The notes below the pieces were generated by a model. The model was not told where the DNA came from, made no database searches, and saw nothing but the letters and a program-made list of their open reading frames with translations. From assembly GCA_910580075.1 (NCBI GenBank), contig CAJTVR010000085.1, positions 3,310 to 21,345 of the forward strand: DNA of 18,036 nt. Direction: 5' to 3'. The DNA is from an uncultured Eubacterium sp. (lineage in GTDB: Bacteria; Bacillota; Clostridia; Lachnospirales; Lachnospiraceae). How positions within the stretch are numbered: position 1 is the first letter of the stretch; every line of letters starts with the position of its first letter. Of this stretch, positions 13,262-18,036 are shown piece by piece. A program made the position numbers and the translations under genes.

Positions 13262-15385
13262 ATGAGCAGAGAGATGATTAAGTTTGGAAAAGGAGTAGTA
13301 AGATTTAGAATACCGATTTTAATCCTTAGTTTGATTTTGCTTGTTCCATCCGTAATTGGTTATGTAAATACAAGAATCAATTATGATATCCTGTCCTATC
13401 TGCCAGGTGATATTGAAACAATGGAAGGGCAGGAGATTTTACTGGAGGAGTTTGGAACAGGGGCATTTTCGGTAGCTGTAGTGCAGGGCATGAATCAGAA
13501 GGATATGGTAACACTAAAGAGTGAGATAGAACAGATCAGCCATGTTAAAACCGTGCTCTGTTATGATTCCCTTGCAGATGTTTCCATTCCAATGGAAATA
13601 CTGCCGGATAAAATGGGAGAGGCATTTGAAAACCGTGAAGCAGATGCCGCATTAATGATTATTATGCTGGATACATCAATGTCAGCAGATGAAACACTGG
13701 ATGCAGTCGAAGAAATACGCGGGCTGACAGACCAGCAGTGTCTGTTAAGCGGTATGTCAGCAGTGGTAGCAGATATTAAGAAAATCTGCAATAGTGAAGC
13801 TCTGATGTATGTAATTATAGCGGCAGGCCTGTCGGCACTTGTGCTGTCGCTGACCATGGATTCGTTCCTGATACCGCTGTTTTTCCTGCTGAGTATCGGG
13901 ATGGCGATTATCTATAATCTGGGAACTAATTTTGTAACAGGTGAGATTTCATTTATTACACAGGCGCTGGCAGCGGTACTGCAGCTGGCGGTTACTATGG
14001 ATTATTCTATTTTCCTGTGGCACAGTTATCAGGAAAACCAGGAACGTTTTCCGGATGATAAGAAACGGGCAATGGCACATGCGATTTCTAATACGATTGC
14101 TTCAGTGGTAGGAAGCTCTATCACAACGGTAGCCGGATTTCTGGCAATGTGCTTTATGACATTTACGCTCGGTCTTGACCTGGGCATTGTGATGGCAAAG
14201 GGCGTTGTATTTGGCGTAATGGGATGTGTAACGATTCTGCCTTCTATGATTCTTGTTTTTGACAGGGCGATTGAAAAGACAAGACACAGGGCATTTATAC
14301 CTGATCTGGGAAGAATCGGTGATTTTGTTACGAAGAAATATATGATTTTTATAGCGCTGTTTCTCGTTATTTTAGGGCCGGCGCTGTATGGATATACACA
14401 TAATAGAGTTTATTATGATTTAGTCGGGACACTTCCGGAAAATCTGGAAAGTGTTATGGCGAATGATAAACTGGAGGAAGATTTCAGCATGGGTGCCACA
14501 CATGTGATTCTGGCAGACAGCGGTCTGGAAGCGAAGAAATCCAGAGAGATGTTAAAGGAGCTGGAAGAGGTAAAGGGCATAAAAACCGTGCTGGGCCTGG
14601 ACTCTCTGTTAGGACCCGCAGTTCCGGAAGAACTGGTGCCGGATTCTTACAAAGAGCATCTGGATAACGGAACTTATCAGATGATGTTTCTGGCTTCTGA
14701 ATATAAGACAGCTTCGGACGAAGTAAATGCGCAGTGTGATGAGATTAAAAGAATTATAAAGCAGTATGATTCATCAGCAATGCTGATTGGTGAAGCGCCT
14801 TGTACGCAGGACCTGATTACGATTACGGACAGGGATTTTAAAACTGTCAGTACGGTGTCGGTTGTACTGATTTTCCTCATTATTTCAGCTGTGCTGAAAT
14901 CAGTTTCTCTGCCGGTAATTCTGGTAATGGTGATTGAGTTTGCGATTTTTATTAATATGGGGATTCCGTCATATACAGGTACGGTGCTGCCGTTTATTGC
15001 GTCGATTGTAATCGGCACGATACAGCTGGGCGCTACGGTGGATTATGCGATTTTAATGACAAATAAATATAAAAAGGCGAGGTATCAGGGAGCGGGAAAA
15101 CAGCAGGCAGTATCCACAGCTTTGAACAGTTCCCTGCAGTCAGTCTTTGTCAGTGCCCTGAGCTTTTTTGCAGCAACGTTTGGCGTCGGTCTGTATTCAA
15201 GTATCGATATGATCAGTGCTCTGTGCGTACTGCTTGCCCGCGGAGCAGTCATCAGCTTTTTGGTAGTGGCATTTATCCTGCCGGCCATGTTTATGGTATT
15301 TGATAAAATTATATGTAAAACGAGTGCGGGATTTTTAAATAAAGAAAAACGGGTAACAGCGAAATCTGTCATTTCTGGAAGCTGA
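13262..15385 (+). CDS. MMPL/RND-superfamily membrane transporter
   Basis: The 707-residue protein is built as two repeats. Each has one N-terminal helix, a large extracytoplasmic loop (about 38-180 and 380-530) and a block of five helices, as in MMPL/YdfJ-type RND transporters. The fourth helix of each half carries an aspartate expected in proton relay: D247 in VTMDYSIFLWH and D594 in ATVDYAILMTN. Such proteins export lipids, peptides or toxic compounds using the proton gradient; the substrate here is unknown. The ribosome binding site is weak (AAAGAAAGAG), and an in-frame ATG at 13274 is an alternative start. It lies downstream of a TetR gene and 87 bases before a Leu-x-x-Gly repeat protein, a common pairing in Firmicutes. 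Confidence 0.9.
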   Translation: MSREMIKFGKGVVRFRIPILILSLILLVPSVIGYVNTRINYDILSYLPGDIETMEGQEILLEEFGTGAFSVAVVQGMNQKDMVTLKSEIEQISHVKTVLCYDSLADVSIPMEILPDKMGEAFENREADAALMIIMLDTSMSADETLDAVEEIRGLTDQQCLLSGMSAVVADIKKICNSEALMYVIIAAGLSALVLSLTMDSFLIPLFFLLSIGMAIIYNLGTNFVTGEISFITQALAAVLQLAVTMDYSIFLWHSYQENQERFPDDKKRAMAHAISNTIASVVGSSITTVAGFLAMCFMTFTLGLDLGIVMAKGVVFGVMGCVTILPSMILVFDRAIEKTRHRAFIPDLGRIGDFVTKKYMIFIALFLVILGPALYGYTHNRVYYDLVGTLPENLESVMANDKLEEDFSMGATHVILADSGLEAKKSREMLKELEEVKGIKTVLGLDSLLGPAVPEELVPDSYKEHLDNGTYQMMFLASEYKTASDEVNAQCDEIKRIIKQYDSSAMLIGEAPCTQDLITITDRDFKTVSTVSVVLIFLIISAVLKSVSLPVILVMVIEFAIFINMGIPSYTGTVLPFIASIVIGTIQLGATVDYAILMTNKYKKARYQGAGKQQAVSTALNSSLQSVFVSALSFFAATFGVGLYSSIDMISALCVLLARGAVISFLVVAFILPAMFMVFDKIICKTSAGFLNKEKRVTAKSVISGS

Positions 15386-15472
15386 AGGTATCAGAAGTAT
15401 TTTCCGGGAAATGGCGGGTTAGGAAAAGCGGAGTATAAGAATAAATAATAAAATAAAAGCGAGGCAGTATTT

Positions 15473-17764
15473 ATGAAATTAAAGGAATTAAAAGAGAAAT
15501 ACAAACATAAATTTTCCATTCGTGTCATAGCAGGCGTATTGTGTATCGCACTGGCAGGAGGCAGCTTTGGGGTTTATCAGCTGCAGGAAGGTCCGGTGTC
15601 TGCAGTAAGCGCTGTGTCTGCAGATGATGAGCATGCGGCAGGTAATAAGGATGCTGCGGATTCCGATACAAAAAAAGCGTCGAAAAAGGCATCAGATAAG
15701 AAAAACACAGGTAAAGAAATTGCTGATAAGAAAATTTCTGATAAAGAAGAATCAGAAAGCCTTGCCGGGAAACTCGTATCCATGTTTGGCAGCAGTGAAT
15801 CAGAACAGAGCCTTGACGGAAAAGAAGAGACCGTCTATCTGATTACCGATGCGAATGGTAATGTAAAACAGACGATTGTAAGCAGCTGGCTGAAAAACGG
15901 TTCCGGCAGAGCACTGATTCAGGATGTATCAGATCTGACTGATATCGAAAATGTGAAAGGCAGCGAGACGTTTACTAAAAACGGGAATAAAATCACCTGG
16001 CAGGCAGACGGCAGGGATATTTATTACAGAGGAACGACAGATCAGGAAATGCCAGTGACAGAAAAGGTGACTTATTATCTGGATGGCAGAGAAATTTCAC
16101 CAAAAGATTTAGCCGGAAAGAGCGGCAGGGTTACTATTCGCTTTGACTATGAAAATCATGAAAAGAAGACAGTAGAAATCAACGGAAAGAAAGAGGAGAT
16201 CTATGTACCGTTTACAGTCGTATCCGGCATGGTATTAGACGACAGCTTCCGAAACGTCAGGGTGAACAATGGACGGATTCTGTCTGACGGCAGCAGAATC
16301 ATTGCAGCGGGATTTGCAATGCCAGGTTTAAAGGAAAGCCTGAACGTGGATGACGAAGACTTTGACGAAGATTTTCAGTTCCCGGATTATGTGGAAGTAA
16401 CGGCAGATGTGGAAGACTTTTCGCTGGAGATGACAGCGACAGTAGCAGTAGCGGGACTGATGTCAGAAAGCGGTATTTCAGCAAATCTGGATTTAAGCGA
16501 ACTGGATGATACCATGGATGAAATGACAGAAGGCATGGGAAAGCTGAAGGATGGAGGCGGAGAACTGGCAGACGGACTGGATACATTGAAAAACAGCATG
16601 AGCGGTTTTTCGAGCGGGGCAGACTCTCTGGTCTCAGGCATCAATGCTTATACAGACGGAGCTGCAAGACTAGCGGACGGCATTCAGTCTTTAAACGACG
16701 GTTCTTCAGCGCTTGAATCCGGGGTGAATACGCTGAATGCCAGTGCAAAGACGATCAGCGACGGAGTGCAGAAGCTGGACCAGACACTTCATGCAAAAAT
16801 GTCTGAAAAAGAAAAGGCTGCGGCAAAACAGGCAGCTGAGCAGATGATCGGGGCGCAGTTTGCCAAAGGTTCTCAGTCTTATCAGGTGATTTATGATTCA
16901 GCTGTGCAGAATTTTGAAAATACAATGACCAATGAAACAACCGTACAGACGGTACAGTCAGGTATTCAGCAGGGGCTGCAGGCACAGGGGCTTACTTCGG
17001 AAGGAGTGATAACAGCGCTGGCGCAGTATTATGCAGCAAATGGATTTACGGATGCTTCCGGCAAAACATTTTCACCACAGGAATGCCAGGCAGCTGTTCC
17101 AGGCACAGAAACGACGTATGCTGCTTATTTTGCAAACGCGGTATTAAACGGCGGACTGTCATCGTCGCTGGCTGGCGGGATTACAAGCGGCATTGCCAGC
17201 CAGGGAGCTGCTTCTGTGGGCGAGTCGGTAGTCAGTGCGTGTGAATCAGCAGCAAAACAGGCTGGCGGCGCAGCAGCTGTATCAGGGGCAGAATCGGCAA
17301 AACAGCAGATTGCGGCAGCGATAGAAACAAAGGACAGCGCCAGCGGCCACAGTCTTGTATCAGGTACAAAAGCGCTGAGCGAAGGGACACAGCAGCTGGC
17401 TTCCAGTGTACCGGCATTAAAGGACGGAATCGGGCAGCTGTTAAACGGGGCAAATGAACTGGCAGGAAACAATGCTTCCTTAAAGGACGGAGCTGCAAAA
17501 CTTGCGGACGGTGCCGTGCAGATCAGCGACGGCGTAGTCAGGCTGGATGACGGAGCGCATGAGCTGAACGACGGACTGGCAGAGTTTGATAAGAAAGCAA
17601 TTCAAAAAATGGCAGATGCCTACCATGGAGATGTGAAAGATCTGACAGAGCGCATCAGGGCAGCAGCGCAGGCTGGGGAAAATTACAGGACGCTTTGCGG
17701 GGCAGCAGATGATATGGAGGCTGTGACAAAGTTTGTAATACGGACGGATGCAGTGAAGCTGTAG
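15473..17764 (+). CDS. Membrane-anchored Leu-x-x-Gly heptad-repeat protein, MMPL partner
   Basis: This 763-residue protein starts with a basic segment and one hydrophobic helix (about 17-37, IRVIAGVLCIALAGGSFGVY), a signal anchor. A Lys/Ser/Asp-rich linker (about 50-100) and a folded region (about 115-340) follow. Two blocks of seven-residue x-x-x-Leu-x-x-Gly repeats (about 352-440 and 627-705; for example AARLADGIQSLNDG and AAKLADGAVQISDG) frame an Ala/Gln/Ser-rich middle. Repeats of this type (TIGR03057) occur in YhgE/Pip-like and MMPL-associated proteins and form long extracytoplasmic helices. It probably works with the MMPL transporter as an envelope-spanning partner. There is no C-terminal membrane helix; the end VTKFVIRTDAVKL looks like a beta strand. 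GAGG lies eight bases before the ATG. Confidence 0.85.
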   Translation: MKLKELKEKYKHKFSIRVIAGVLCIALAGGSFGVYQLQEGPVSAVSAVSADDEHAAGNKDAADSDTKKASKKASDKKNTGKEIADKKISDKEESESLAGKLVSMFGSSESEQSLDGKEETVYLITDANGNVKQTIVSSWLKNGSGRALIQDVSDLTDIENVKGSETFTKNGNKITWQADGRDIYYRGTTDQEMPVTEKVTYYLDGREISPKDLAGKSGRVTIRFDYENHEKKTVEINGKKEEIYVPFTVVSGMVLDDSFRNVRVNNGRILSDGSRIIAAGFAMPGLKESLNVDDEDFDEDFQFPDYVEVTADVEDFSLEMTATVAVAGLMSESGISANLDLSELDDTMDEMTEGMGKLKDGGGELADGLDTLKNSMSGFSSGADSLVSGINAYTDGAARLADGIQSLNDGSSALESGVNTLNASAKTISDGVQKLDQTLHAKMSEKEKAAAKQAAEQMIGAQFAKGSQSYQVIYDSAVQNFENTMTNETTVQTVQSGIQQGLQAQGLTSEGVITALAQYYAANGFTDASGKTFSPQECQAAVPGTETTYAAYFANAVLNGGLSSSLAGGITSGIASQGAASVGESVVSACESAAKQAGGAAAVSGAESAKQQIAAAIETKDSASGHSLVSGTKALSEGTQQLASSVPALKDGIGQLLNGANELAGNNASLKDGAAKLADGAVQISDGVVRLDDGAHELNDGLAEFDKKAIQKMADAYHGDVKDLTERIRAAAQAGENYRTLCGAADDMEAVTKFVIRTDAVKL

Positions 17765-17785
17765 TGCCTGCTTATGGATAGATTT

Positions 17786-17850
17786 CCCGGACGCCAGGCG
17801 GAGAAACTTTTTCCGTTTTCTGTTCCGCCTGCAAACAGTAAGAAATTCTA
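17786..17850. repeat. Dispersed structured repeat, copy 2
   Basis: Gap-free match to 1247-1311. Here CAGGCGGA (17795-17802) pairs perfectly with TCCGCCTG (17824-17831). Its last 18 bases form part of the left arm of the inverted repeat at 17833-18030. It begins 22 bases after the stop of the Leu-x-x-Gly gene, so it is likely in that gene's transcript. Confidence 0.75.
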
Positions 17851-18030
17851 AATTTTCTGCATCAGGGCAGAGGCAGCGGACGGACCGGTGCCTGATGCCC
17901 TGACGTTTTTTCAAGCTGTATGCAGTGGCACAGGCAGGCACCTTTTGGGGCTTCAGCGTTTTTTATGGCGGCAGACAGCGAGCCCCAAATCCTGGGTATG
18001 AGGCAGAAAATTAAGAATTTCTAACTGTTC
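17833..18030. repeat. 198 bp region bounded by 28 bp inverted repeats
   Basis: The segment 17833-17860 (CAGTAAGAAATTCTA core) recurs inverted at 18003-18030, with 25 of 28 positions matching. Inside lie a terminator hairpin and a perfect 8 bp pair TTGGGGCT/AGCCCCAA (17945-17952 and 17981-17988). This is either a mobile or miniature element or a structured intergenic repeat. The window ends six bases later, so its right border is uncertain. No gene is visible at 17912-18036. Confidence 0.6.
17862..17911 (+). terminator. Strong intrinsic terminator of the MMPL operon
   Basis: TCAGGGCA (17862-17869) pairs with TGCCCTGA (17896-17903), and AGGCA (17871-17875) with TGCCT (17889-17893), separated by a one- and two-base bulge, with a 13-base loop. 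Six T follow at 17906-17911. An alternative 8 bp pairing, GCATCAGG (17859-17866) with CCTGATGC (17891-17898), would compete with it. Confidence 0.8.
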
Positions 18031-18036
18031 TACGGA

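Noticed and set aside
17125..17941. Minus-strand open frames of 88-153 residues
   Set aside because: They are shadows of the repetitive Leu-x-x-Gly gene; the longest also runs through the terminator and repeat.

Overview
The window looks like chromosomal DNA of a low-GC Gram-positive gut Clostridium, most likely a Lachnospiraceae member. This rests on strong AGGAGG-type ribosome binding sites, sigma-A promoters with TTGTCA -35 boxes, dispersed structured repeats between genes, and the gene families present (MMPL transporter with a Leu-x-x-Gly repeat partner, DUF308, AAA-ATPase-like/PD-(D/E)XK). The genus cannot be fixed from sequence alone.

Layout. Positions 1-311 hold a 58-59 bp tandem repeat and a terminator-like hairpin. 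A metallophosphoesterase gene follows (315-1148), then an intergenic stretch with a structured repeat (1149-1487). A winged-helix regulator on the minus strand (1488-2453) is separated by about 800 bp of very AT-rich DNA, carrying a small MITE-like element, from a tightly coupled three-gene cassette on the plus strand. The cassette consists of a phosphoribosyltransferase-like protein (3249-5138), an unrecognised helical protein (5151-5792) and an 1130-residue fusion of an HD phosphohydrolase with an HSP90-type GHKL ATPase (5800-9192). An AAA-ATPase-like protein with a C-terminal PD-(D/E)XK nuclease domain follows (9306-10937).

From about 10990 the character changes to housekeeping and envelope genes. 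A TTGTCA-17-TATAAT promoter drives a DUF308 membrane protein, two small unknown proteins and a TetR-family regulator (11116-12929), closed by a terminator. A second unit encodes an MMPL/RND-type transporter and a membrane-anchored Leu-x-x-Gly repeat protein (13262-17764). It ends in a strong terminator lying inside a 198 bp structured inverted-repeat element that includes a second copy of the repeat at 1247.

The most interesting part is 1488-10937. The PRTase, unknown and HD-HSP90 genes have overlapping stop codons and ribosome binding sites, so they are almost certainly made together. A divergent regulator with a good promoter of its own faces them, and a nuclease/ATPase gene follows. The domain combination (PRPP-binding fold, HD hydrolase, HSP90-like ATPase switch) resembles predicted prokaryotic conflict (anti-phage) systems built around HSP90-like ATPases. 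Nothing in the sequence proves function, and the middle gene and the C-terminal halves of both large proteins are unrecognised.
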